A stretch of 54,051 nt of DNA from Actinomycetes bacterium. GTDB taxonomy: Bacteria > Actinomycetota > Acidimicrobiia > IMCC26256 > JANYLB01. Of the stretch, positions 1-6,788 are shown in pieces. Under the pieces are notes generated by a model. That model did no database searches. It was not told the DNA's origin and saw nothing but the letters and a program-made list of their open reading frames with translations. Made by a program: the position numbers and the translations under genes. The stretch covers positions 1-54,051 of the forward strand of contig JANYLB010000042.1 of assembly GCA_025363815.1 (NCBI GenBank), read 5' to 3'. The number at the start of each line of letters is the position of its first letter. Position 1 is the first letter of the stretch.

Positions 1-1
1 T

Positions 2-562
2 GTCGGTCTGGCCGGCGCCGTAGGCGCCGTCGCCGTGGTCGGCGCGTTCGTCGGATTCTCCCATCTCCCGGTCGAGTCGTGGGCGCTCGGGTTGCTCCTC
101 GTAGCGATCGTCGGGTTCGGGATCGACGCTCAGGCGGGCCAAACGGGCGCGTGGACCGTGATCGGCGCGATCACGCTTCTGGTTGGCTCGCTGTTCCTTT
201 ACGGGGGCTCGTCGCGTCTCGACGTGCGTTGGTGGGTTCTTCTCGTGACGTTCGCAGGGGTTCTGCTCTTCATGATGGCGGCGGTGCCGGCCGCGATCCG
301 AGCCCGCTTCTCGACGCCGACCGTCGGCCGCGAGGGCATGGTCGGCGAGATGGGGGCGGCGGAGGTCGATGTCGACCCCGATGGCGTCGTGAGGGTGCGT
401 GATGCCCTCTGGCGGGCACGTACGAACCGCGCGACGCCGATCAAGGCGGGCGACGCCATCCGCGTCGTAGAGATCGACGGGCTGGTGCTCGAGGTCGAGC
501 CGGAGGGTGGCGGCGCACGCGACTACCGCGATAGGCGCCCCCGGGCCGATCCCGAGACATAG
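2..562 (+). CDS. NfeD-like membrane protein, 5' end outside window
   Basis: The reading frame is open from the first bases of the window, so this is the C-terminal part (at least 186 residues) of a longer gene. Three or four hydrophobic segments come first, including stretches around LLLVAIVGFGID and WVLLVTFAGVLLFMMAAVP. A soluble tail follows (GREGMVGEMGAAEVDVDPDG...AIRVVEIDGLVLEV), typical of the OB-fold at the end of NfeD proteins. NfeD proteins are membrane partners of stomatin/SPFH proteins and affect membrane quality control. Whether an N-terminal ClpP-like protease domain is present cannot be seen. A GTG at 35 could be an internal start, but upstream codons already encode hydrophobic residues, so I treat the gene as truncated. 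Confidence 0.7.
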   Translation, partial: VGLAGAVGAVAVVGAFVGFSHLPVESWALGLLLVAIVGFGIDAQAGQTGAWTVIGAITLLVGSLFLYGGSSRLDVRWWVLLVTFAGVLLFMMAAVPAAIRARFSTPTVGREGMVGEMGAAEVDVDPDGVVRVRDALWRARTNRATPIKAGDAIRVVEIDGLVLEVEPEGGGARDYRDRRPRADPET

Positions 563-621
563 CGGCCGCCAGCGTCGGCATTCTCGGGGATCCGCCGCAC
601 CGGATATTCGGAAATCTCCCC

Positions 622-651
622 TTGTAGGTGCCAGAAGCCGGGGGATAGCTT
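622..651 (+). promoter_or_regulatory. possible promoter of the whiB-like gene
   Basis: TTGTAG at 622-627 and TAGCTT at 646-651 are separated by 18 bases, resembling a vegetative -35/-10 pair. The whiB-like start codon is 32 bases downstream. This is inferred by eye only. Confidence 0.3.
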
Positions 652-682
652 CAATCCCGTAGAGCCCGACTTGGGGGGGCGC

Positions 683-958
683 GTGGGCGTTCGAACGCTT
701 CACGAGACGCGAAACGCGACGTGGCAGCTGGCGGCATCGTGCCGAGGGCCTGGATCGGTGTTGTTCTTTCCTCCGGCCCACTGGGAACGCAACGACGAAC
801 GCGACGACCGCGAGCGGCGGGCGAAGGCGATTTGCGCGGGTTGTTCGGTCCGCCTCCCGTGCCTCGAGTACGCCACCGGGATTCGGGAACCGCACGGGAT
901 CTGGGGCGGTCTCACCGAGTTGGAACGGCGGGTGCTCTCAGCACGAGACGCGGGCTGA
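683..958 (+). CDS. WhiB-family Fe-S transcriptional regulator
   Basis: A 91-residue protein with the WhiB signature. One Cys comes near the N-terminus (LAASCRG), then CAGCSVRLPC, giving the C-x2-C-x5-C spacing, and then GIWGGLTELER, the G[VI]WGG turn that contacts the sigma factor. WhiB proteins are actinobacterial regulators that bind a [4Fe-4S] cluster through four Cys and act with region 4 of the principal sigma factor. I chose the GTG at 683 because a GGGGGGG run lies just upstream; a TTG at 671 in the same frame would add four residues. The C-terminus is short, with no AT-hook, so it is not WhiB7-like. It stands alone, and its target genes cannot be inferred here. Confidence 0.9.
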   Translation: MGVRTLHETRNATWQLAASCRGPGSVLFFPPAHWERNDERDDRERRAKAICAGCSVRLPCLEYATGIREPHGIWGGLTELERRVLSARDAG

Positions 959-1036
959 ACCCCCCGCGCACGCCTGTTCGCCCACCCGTTCGACCGATCT
1001 CACCCGGGGTAGGGCCGGAGCGGTGTCATCGACATC

Positions 1037-1042
1037 TAGACT
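1037..1042 (+). promoter_or_regulatory. -10-like hexamer, likely leaderless NUDIX transcript
   Basis: TAGACT ends 7 bases before the GTG start of the NUDIX gene at 1049, and no Shine-Dalgarno sequence is present. This spacing would place the transcription start at the start codon. No convincing -35 element is visible. Confidence 0.3.
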
Positions 1043-1048
1043 GACTCC

Positions 1049-1897
1049 GTGGGTACTGTGCGTGACGCGGCAACGGTGATGTTGGTTCGCGATGCCCCTG
1101 ACCTGCAGGTCTTCATGCTGCGGCGGAACCTGAGCAGCGAGTGGGTGGCTGGCGCTCACGTGTTCCCCGGCGGCGGCGTCGATCCCGACGACCGGACCGA
1201 CGAGGCGTACGACCGCTGCCCCGGTCGGACCGACGATGCCGCCAGCGCGCTGCTCGGGGTCGCGTCTGGTGGCCTGGCTTTCTGGGTAGCGGCGATCCGC
1301 GAGTCGTTCGAAGAAGCTGGTGTGCTCCTCGCTCGACCCCGGGGCGACGCCGACCTCGACCTCTCCAGGCTCGAGTCCGATCGGGCCTCGGTGAACGACG
1401 GCGATCGGAGGTTCCTCGACGTCCTCGCCGAACAGGATCTCGTGCTCGATGTCGACCAGCTCCACGTGTTCTCACACTGGATCACCCCGGCTGGGATGCC
1501 CCGTCGTTACGACACCTGGTTTTTCGTCGCCGAAGCACCCGAAGGCCACACCTACCTCCATGACGACGGTGAGACGGTGGCGTCGACCTGGATCCGTCCG
1601 GCCGACGCGCTCGAGCGCTCCGACGCGGGTGAGCTGGAGCTCATCGTCCCGACTCGTCGGAGCCTCGAGGCGCTCACGCGCTTCGACCACGCGTCAGAGG
1701 TGGTGGCAGTCGCGCGCGACGCTTCCGATCTCCCACCGGCCACCCAGCCGCGCATAGTCGCCGATGGCAATGGGACGCGCCTTCTTCTGCCTGGTGATCC
1801 CGGCTACGACGATGCGATCGACCTCGCCGCCGACGCGATTTCGGGTGCGGCGTTGCCAGCCTTACGGGTCGCGCAGCGCGGGCAGGGGATGGCCTGA
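1049..1897 (+). CDS. NUDIX hydrolase, NUDT19-like with insertion
   Basis: A 282-residue NUDIX-fold protein, expected to cleave a nucleoside diphosphate linked to another moiety (for example CoA or NADH derivatives). The Nudix box is split: HVFPGGGVDP at residues 37-46 starts it, and RESFEEAG at 84-91 supplies the catalytic Glu residues. About 35 residues are inserted between them. A long insertion between the Gly-rich start and the REx2EE helix is characteristic of the NUDT19/RP2p group of acyl-CoA diphosphatases, so that substrate is plausible but unproven. The gene overlaps the start of the metallo-hydrolase by one base (TGATG), so the two are probably co-translated. The GTG start has no ribosome-binding site and is preceded by a -10-like TAGACT. 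Confidence 0.85.
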   Translation: MGTVRDAATVMLVRDAPDLQVFMLRRNLSSEWVAGAHVFPGGGVDPDDRTDEAYDRCPGRTDDAASALLGVASGGLAFWVAAIRESFEEAGVLLARPRGDADLDLSRLESDRASVNDGDRRFLDVLAEQDLVLDVDQLHVFSHWITPAGMPRRYDTWFFVAEAPEGHTYLHDDGETVASTWIRPADALERSDAGELELIVPTRRSLEALTRFDHASEVVAVARDASDLPPATQPRIVADGNGTRLLLPGDPGYDDAIDLAADAISGAALPALRVAQRGQGMA

Positions 1898-2733
1898 TGC
1901 CCGACCTCACTCCGGGCGTGCCGAGCGCGCTCTCACCGCTTGTGCGTCGGATCGTGGCGTCTAACCCGGGTCCGATGACCGGACCTGGAACCAATACATA
2001 CCTGGTCGGCATCGATGAAGTCGCGGTGATCGACCCTGGCCCCGATGACGTCAAGCACATCGACGCGATCGTCGGTGGTGCCATGCGCGAGCGCGTCCGC
2101 TGGGTGCTGCTCACCCACACCCACCCGGATCATTCGCCCGGTACCGAGCGCCTCGTCAAGGCCACTGGCGCCGAAGTGCTGGCACACGCCAAGGTCCCGA
2201 AGAAGGATCAACCCGTCGTCACCCCCGACCGGCTCATCGACGAAGGCTCGGTGGTCGAGGGCACCGAGTTCCGGCTCGAGGTGCTCTACACGCCGGGCCA
2301 CGCGCCAAACCACCTCTGCTTCTACCTCGACGAAGAACGGGTGTTGTTCACCGGCGACACCGTGCTCGACGGCACCACGAGTGTGATCTCACCATCACGC
2401 GGCGGTGACATGGTCAAGTACCTCGCCTCACTCGAACGGCTGCGCAAGCTACGGCTCTCGAAGATTCTGCCGGGCCACGGTGATGTGATCGAAGACCCGC
2501 GCTCACGGATCGACGAGTACCTCGCCCACCGAGCCGAGCGCGAAACGCAGATCATCGCGATGCTCGAGGAGGGGCCGGCCAAGATCTCCGGGATCGTCGG
2601 TCGACTCTACGTCGACACGGACGACGTGCTGCTGGAACAGGCGGCGTCGATGGTTCAGGCGCATCTCGTCAAGCTGCGGAGCGAAGGCCGGGTCAACGGT
2701 CGTGACCAGAAGAGTGCATGGAAGCTGGCCTGA
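1897..2733 (+). CDS. MBL-fold metallo-hydrolase, LACTB2-like
   Basis: A 278-residue metallo-beta-lactamase-fold hydrolase. The zinc-binding motif HTHPDH is at residues 74-79, followed by TPGHAPNH, FTGDTV and LPGHGD, which supply the remaining metal ligands. The last 60 or so residues (EGPAKISGIVGRLY...LVKLRSEGRV) form the winged-helix-like domain found in LACTB2 and related actinobacterial proteins. LACTB2 is an endoribonuclease, but many relatives are uncharacterised and the substrate is not readable from sequence. Its ATG shares one base with the NUDIX stop codon. The pairing suggests a two-step clean-up of phosphorylated or thioester metabolites, which is inference. It converges with the mrp gene 10 bases away. 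Confidence 0.88.
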   Translation: MPDLTPGVPSALSPLVRRIVASNPGPMTGPGTNTYLVGIDEVAVIDPGPDDVKHIDAIVGGAMRERVRWVLLTHTHPDHSPGTERLVKATGAEVLAHAKVPKKDQPVVTPDRLIDEGSVVEGTEFRLEVLYTPGHAPNHLCFYLDEERVLFTGDTVLDGTTSVISPSRGGDMVKYLASLERLRKLRLSKILPGHGDVIEDPRSRIDEYLAHRAERETQIIAMLEEGPAKISGIVGRLYVDTDDVLLEQAASMVQAHLVKLRSEGRVNGRDQKSAWKLA

Positions 2734-2743
2734 GGACGCTCGG

Positions 2744-3997
2744 CTACGAGCCCGCCTCGGCGTCGAGCTGTGCGAGGTTCGCGGTTGCGATGTCGAGGAT
2801 TCGGGCGGTACAGCCACCCATCTCGATGGGCGGGAGGATCTCGTCGACCACGAGCGCGGCGAGCGCGTGGAACGCGACTCCGGTGGGGGAGTCGGGAGCG
2901 GCGAGCACGACAGGATGGCCGGAGTCGCCGCCTTCGGCGACGGCCGGCTCGATCGGAAACGTTGCGAGGAGCGGCGCCCCGATCTCACGGGCTAGCGCAG
3001 CACCACCGCCGGTTCCGAACAGCGCGTAGCTCGTTCCGTCGGGCGCGACGAACGCGCTCATGTTCTCGATCACACCCGCGACCTTCATGTACGAACGCCG
3101 GGCCATGTCGGCGACGCGCGACGCGACTTTCTGCGCGTTGCGTGCCGGAGTTGTAACAACGAGCATTTCGGCCTGCGGGAGCAATCGGGCCAGCGCCATC
3201 TGGATGTCGCCGGTCCCCGGGGGCATGTCGACCAGCAGGTAGTCCATGTCGCCCCAGCGCACGTCGGTGAGGAACTGCTCCAGGGCACGCGTCAGGATCA
3301 GCCCTCGCCACATCAGGGCCGTCGATTCGCCGTCGACGAGGAAACCCATCGACACGACCTTCAAGCTCCCTTGCTTCCCGTTCTTGTCGAGATGGCTCGC
3401 AACGGAGAGGACGTTCGGATGAATCTTCCCGTCGGCGCCACTGAGGCGTTCGGTGATCCCGAGCATCCGGGGGACGCTGAACCCCCAGATGTCGGCGTCG
3501 AGAACGCCAACCGTGAATCCGCGAGAGCCGAGCGCAGCCGCGAGATTGACGGTGACGGAACTCTTGCCGACTCCACCCTTTCCGCTCGCGATCGCGAGAA
3601 CACGGGTGGTCGACGGAATCTCCGTCTCGGGCGCGTGCTCGCGGGCGTTCCAGCGGGCCCGCTGCATGGCCGCGGTCTTCTGCTCGGGAGTCATCTCTGC
3701 GTACTTCACCGAGACGGCGGTGACGCCGGGAAGGCCTCGCACCTTCGACTCGACGTCTTTCTTGATCTGACCGCGGAGCGGACACCCCAACGTTGTCAAC
3801 GCGATCTGGACCGTCACCCCGCCGCCGGGATCGATGGCGACGTCGTCGACCATGCCTAGATCGACGATGCTGGCGTGGAGTTCCGGATCGATGACGCCCC
3901 GCAGGACCCCACGCACCGCCTCGGCCTCGGGCGGGGCCTCAGGGCGGAGATCGGGATCGTTGGGATCCGGTGCGCGGCGGTCGGGGTCAGTGTCCAT
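2744..3997 (-). CDS. mrp: Mrp/ApbC-family P-loop ATPase, Fe-S cluster carrier
   Basis: A 417-residue protein of the Mrp/NBP35 family, which loads or carries Fe-S clusters. The N-terminal MIP18 (DUF59) domain (residues about 25-105) contains TTLGCPL. The deviant Walker A ASGKGGVGKSS (137-147) follows, then LLVDMPPGTGD as the Walker B/switch region. In many homologues a CxxC that bridges the cluster follows the ENMS motif. Here that place reads ENMSAFVAPDGT, so the Cys pair is missing, as in mycobacterial Mrp as I recall it. The gene is divergent from a SufR-like Fe-S sensor and its A-type carrier neighbour, which supports a role in Fe-S assembly. Start is the ATG at 3997. Confidence 0.92.
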   Translation of the reverse strand: MDTDPDRRAPDPNDPDLRPEAPPEAEAVRGVLRGVIDPELHASIVDLGMVDDVAIDPGGGVTVQIALTTLGCPLRGQIKKDVESKVRGLPGVTAVSVKYAEMTPEQKTAAMQRARWNAREHAPETEIPSTTRVLAIASGKGGVGKSSVTVNLAAALGSRGFTVGVLDADIWGFSVPRMLGITERLSGADGKIHPNVLSVASHLDKNGKQGSLKVVSMGFLVDGESTALMWRGLILTRALEQFLTDVRWGDMDYLLVDMPPGTGDIQMALARLLPQAEMLVVTTPARNAQKVASRVADMARRSYMKVAGVIENMSAFVAPDGTSYALFGTGGGAALAREIGAPLLATFPIEPAVAEGGDSGHPVVLAAPDSPTGVAFHALAALVVDEILPPIEMGGCTARILDIATANLAQLDAEAGS

Positions 3998-4042
3998 CAG
4001 GTCCGTCAGTCAGGTCCATCCGTAATTAAAACAGCGTGCGTC

Positions 4043-4071
4043 TTGAAAATATGCCACACCCTGGCTACGGT
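4043..4071 (+). promoter_or_regulatory. promoter of the SufR-like regulator
   Basis: TTGAAA (4043-4048) and TACGGT (4066-4071) are separated by exactly 17 bases in an A/T-rich island of otherwise GC-rich DNA. The GTG start at 4080 lies 9 bases after the -10 with no Shine-Dalgarno sequence, which suggests a leaderless or nearly leaderless mRNA. The mrp gene starts 82 bases away on the other strand, so autoregulation here could affect both genes. Confidence 0.5.
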
Positions 4072-4079
4072 CGCGAACC

Positions 4080-4766
4080 GTGGAACTCGACCTCGAGGTC
4101 CTCAAGGCCCTGGGTGACGAGACCCGGTACGCGATGTACCGCGAGATGGCCTCCTCGACGGCGCCCTTGTCGGCCCAGGAACTCGCCGATGCGCTCGGCC
4201 TGCACGCGAACACTGTCCGCTTGCACCTCGAGCGGCTCCGCGACGCCGGCCTGGTCGAGTCCGAAGCGGTACACCGCGGGACCGTGGGTCGTCCGCAGCA
4301 CCTCTACTTTCTCGCCCCTGGCGCTCCCGGGCTCGGCTTCGACCCGCCAGCCCACGCGCTCCTCGCCGGTTTGCTCGCCGCGATGGCCGAGCGATTGGGC
4401 GCCAACGCCGAAGACGCTGCCGATACCGGCTTCGTGTGGGGTACCGAGGCCGGCCGGCGGACCCGGTCCCGCAGCTGCGTGAGCGCGCTGGTCGGTGAGC
4501 TCGAGCGCCTCGGCTTCGAGCCGGTCGCTGATTCCCCGGCGCCGGACCCGGCACCGGGCGCCACCTCCGTTCGCATCGATTTCTTGCATTGCCCGTTCCG
4601 CGAGCTGGCCGAGGCGTACCCGGAACTGGTGTGCAACCTGCATCGCGGTTTGTGCGAGGGAGTTGTCGACGAGGCCGGCGGGGGAAGCATCGCGGCCTTC
4701 TCGACGTTGTACGACCCGGAGCCGTGCCATGTCTCGGTTGCCGTCGGGTATCCTGACCAGGAATGA
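4080..4766 (+). CDS. SufR-like Fe-S-sensing HTH repressor
   Basis: A 228-residue winged-helix regulator. The N-terminal DNA-binding domain has an ArsR/MarR-like helix-turn-helix at about 31-55 (LSAQELADALGLHANTVRLH) and a wing ending GTVGRPQHLY. The C-terminal half carries conserved Cys in the SufR style: C171 in HCPFRE, C185 in ELVCNLHRG, C192, and a late C216 in EPCH. In cyanobacterial and mycobacterial SufR such Cys bind an Fe-S cluster and the protein represses the suf genes. Here it sits 19 bases upstream of an A-type Fe-S carrier and divergent from mrp, so it probably tunes these to Fe-S status. The sufBCD genes are not in the window. Confidence 0.85.
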   Translation: MELDLEVLKALGDETRYAMYREMASSTAPLSAQELADALGLHANTVRLHLERLRDAGLVESEAVHRGTVGRPQHLYFLAPGAPGLGFDPPAHALLAGLLAAMAERLGANAEDAADTGFVWGTEAGRRTRSRSCVSALVGELERLGFEPVADSPAPDPAPGATSVRIDFLHCPFRELAEAYPELVCNLHRGLCEGVVDEAGGGSIAAFSTLYDPEPCHVSVAVGYPDQE

Positions 4767-4785
4767 CACCACCTCGGAGGGTTTC

Positions 4786-5139
4786 GTGAGCATGTTCAGT
4801 GTCACCGATGCCAAGACGACGTTCCTCGTAACCGATAAGGCTGCGGCCAAGGTGAAAGAGCTCATCGAGGCAGAAGGCAACCCCGAGCTGTCGCTGCGCG
4901 TCGCTGTGCGCCCCGGGGGCTGCTCCGGGCTGAGCTATGAGATGTTCTTCGATGCCGACATCGCCGAAGACGACCAGCGCGTCGAGTACGCCGGTGTCAC
5001 CGTGGTGATCGACCCGGCGAGCGGCGAGCATCTCGGCGGGGCCCAGCTCGACTACAAGGACGGCCTGAACGAGTCTGGGTTCTCGATCAACAACCCGAAC
5101 GCGCAGCGCTCCTGCGGCTGCGGCCAGTCTTTCTCGTAG
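4786..5139 (+). CDS. A-type Fe-S carrier (IscA/ErpA-like)
   Basis: A 117-residue HesB/IscA-family protein that holds a transient Fe-S cluster for delivery to apo-proteins. The three ligand Cys are present: C46 in RPGGCSGLSY, and C110 and C112 in the C-terminal SCGCGQSF. I start the gene at GTG 4786, which has GGAGG at 4776-4780 five bases upstream; ATG 4792 would remove two residues. The open frame extends much further upstream, but that part is only a shadow of the regulator gene. It follows the SufR-like regulator at 19 bases and is probably in the same transcript. Confidence 0.92.
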   Translation: MSMFSVTDAKTTFLVTDKAAAKVKELIEAEGNPELSLRVAVRPGGCSGLSYEMFFDADIAEDDQRVEYAGVTVVIDPASGEHLGGAQLDYKDGLNESGFSINNPNAQRSCGCGQSFS

Positions 5140-5186
5140 CTCAGAAGCTTCGCTCGTCTCGTCGATCGAGACGACTCGTACCGGGC

Positions 5187-5639
5187 TCAGCTGCCGGAAC
5201 GCAGCGTCTCCAGGGCCTTGTCGGCGTGGACGCTCATGCGGACCTCGCTCTTGATCACTGCGCGGACCCGGCTGTCGGTGCCGATCACGAACGTCGCGCG
5301 TTTGTTGGGGAGTGGACCGAGCTTGCGGCGCACACCGAACTGCGACGCGACAACGCCGTCGGGATCGGATAGCAGCGGGTAGTCAAACTCGTGCTTCTCG
5401 GAGAACTGGCGTTGCTTGTCGACGGTGTCGGCGCTGATCCCGATCCGTTGCGCGTTGACCGCCGCAAATTCGGCGCCGAGATCCCGGAAGTGGCAGCTCT
5501 CGGCCGTGCACCCCTTGGTCATCGCGGCGGGATAGAAGAAGAGCACTACCGGTCCCCGGGCCAGGAACTCGCTCAGCTTTCTGGGGGTAGCGGTTTCGTC
5601 TTGCAGCTCGAAGTCGTCGACCACATCACCGATCTCCAT
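5187..5639 (-). CDS. bcp: PrxQ/BCP-type thiol peroxiredoxin
   Basis: A 150-residue peroxiredoxin that reduces peroxides with thioredoxin-type donors. The peroxidatic Cys is C44 in FFYPAAMTKGCTAES, and C49 (five residues later) fits the alpha2 resolving Cys of PrxQ enzymes. The Arg partner lies in GVRRKLGPLPNKRATFVI. No signal peptide is visible, so it is probably cytosolic. The gene converges with the A-type carrier, with about 47 bases between the stops. A peroxidase beside Fe-S assembly genes is a sensible oxidative-stress neighbourhood, although it lies on the other strand. Confidence 0.93.
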   Translation of the reverse strand: MEIGDVVDDFELQDETATPRKLSEFLARGPVVLFFYPAAMTKGCTAESCHFRDLGAEFAAVNAQRIGISADTVDKQRQFSEKHEFDYPLLSDPDGVVASQFGVRRKLGPLPNKRATFVIGTDSRVRAVIKSEVRMSVHADKALETLRSGS

Positions 5640-5834
5640 GGGGCGCCACCGTACGCGCTCCGTGCCGGTCGTGTCGGGCCGAGCGACTCGCGGAGAATGG
5701 GTCCAACGGCCCAGGGACCCCGCAGAGCACGACCCATACGCTCACAGTGGCTCACGGAAGAGCTTCATTGCCTTTCATGGATGAGCCCGCGCGGTACGGG
5801 TCCGGGCTCCGGCTCGCCGGAGGTCCGGGCCTGT

Positions 5835-5886
5835 CCGCCGCGGGAGGCAGCCCTGCTCGGGGGGGTCGGGCCGCCTCCCGCGGCGG
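5835..5886 (-). terminator. strong GC-rich hairpin after the thioredoxin-like gene
   Basis: A perfect 14-bp inverted repeat (CCGCCGCGGGAGGC at 5835-5848 with GCCTCCCGCGGCGG at 5873-5886) extends inward by four more pairs after one mismatch, leaving a 14-base G-rich loop. It begins 14 bases beyond the stop of the minus-strand lipoprotein gene. No U-tract follows, as is common in actinobacterial terminators. The rest of the 260-base gap (5640-5899) holds a second, imperfect CCGG-rich repeat at about 5810-5832; I see no gene in it. Confidence 0.5.
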
Positions 5887-5899
5887 TACCCGCTAGTTG

Positions 5900-6760
5900 T
5901 CAGGCGGCGAGCCGAGCGAGCAGGGTCTTCACCTCGTCGGTGGCGAAGGCCCCGTCGAGGCGCCCGGCCACGTTGCCGGCCCCGTCGATCCCGAAGAGCC
6001 ACGGCTCGCCCGGAAGCGCCCAGGCGTCGACAGTGGGGACGAGCGCATCGCTGGTCTGGTCCTTGTAGATCTCGACGTGGACGATCTGCACGCGGTCCTG
6101 ATATGGCGCCATTACCTGGAGCAGCTCCGTGAGCACCGGACCGCAGTACCTGGTCTCGCAGCGGGCGGGCGTCCCGAACATCACGGCCACCGGCTTGCCT
6201 GTCCCGATCACCTGGTCGAGCGAGACCGTGTGCAATGGGCACGGAGGATCCTGGGTGCAGATCGGGCTCACGCCGAGTGAATTCGTCGTGGTGGGTGACG
6301 CGGCGCGGGGTGCCGCTTTGCCGGGAGTCACGACTATCGGTGTGGCGGCGACCTCGAACGGGACTTTCAGCTCGCTGCCGGCGATGGTCAGCTTCGAGTC
6401 CCAGATGCCGGAACCGGCAAGCGCAACGTCGATCACGTACACGCCGCGCCCGGCCGGCAGACCCTCGGAGTGCAGCTTCGCGTTGATGGGAGCACCGAAC
6501 GACGCGGCGCCGGGACCCTTCAGCGCGATCTGCATGGGCGGGCCGCCGGCAAAGTCGCCGTTGTTGCGGCGCACGACGTAGGCGAGGCGCTGCGGCGTCG
6601 TCGAGACGTACGGCTCGATCGACACCTTCCCTCCAGTCAGGGCCTTGCGGTCGTTGACTCCGCCGCCGGAACCCGAGCCGGAGCTTCCGCTGCTGCACGC
6701 GGCCGCGGCGAGGAGGGTCCCGGTCGTGACCAGGAACGAGCGTCGAGAAAGAGAATCCAC
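5900..6760 (-). CDS. Tat-exported lipoprotein with thioredoxin fold
   Basis: A 286-residue predicted lipoprotein. The N-terminus SLSRRSFLVTTGTLLAAAAC has a twin-arginine motif (SRRSFL) followed by a lipobox ending at C22, so export through Tat and lipid anchoring are likely. A Ser/Gly linker follows. The middle, about residues 40-140, looks like an extracytoplasmic beta domain. The C-terminal 120 residues resemble a TlpA/thioredoxin fold (PVAVMFGTPARCETRYC...GEPWLFGIDGAGNVAGRLDG), but the active-site Cys pair is C-x4-C rather than C-x2-C. I set the start at GTG 6760; longer upstream frames are shadows of the divergent gene. The 28-base gap to that gene means the promoters must overlap. Confidence 0.78.
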   Translation of the reverse strand: MDSLSRRSFLVTTGTLLAAAACSSGSSGSGSGGGVNDRKALTGGKVSIEPYVSTTPQRLAYVVRRNNGDFAGGPPMQIALKGPGAASFGAPINAKLHSEGLPAGRGVYVIDVALAGSGIWDSKLTIAGSELKVPFEVAATPIVVTPGKAAPRAASPTTTNSLGVSPICTQDPPCPLHTVSLDQVIGTGKPVAVMFGTPARCETRYCGPVLTELLQVMAPYQDRVQIVHVEIYKDQTSDALVPTVDAWALPGEPWLFGIDGAGNVAGRLDGAFATDEVKTLLARLAA

Positions 6761-6788
6761 CCGCGTATCCTGCCTGGCGGAGGTGCAT

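Noticed and set aside
6645-6788. A longer N-terminus for the 2Fe-2S/molybdopterin fusion
   Set aside because: The added residues are Pro/Arg-rich shadow of the divergent lipoprotein, and a GGAGG ribosome-binding site fits GTG 6789.
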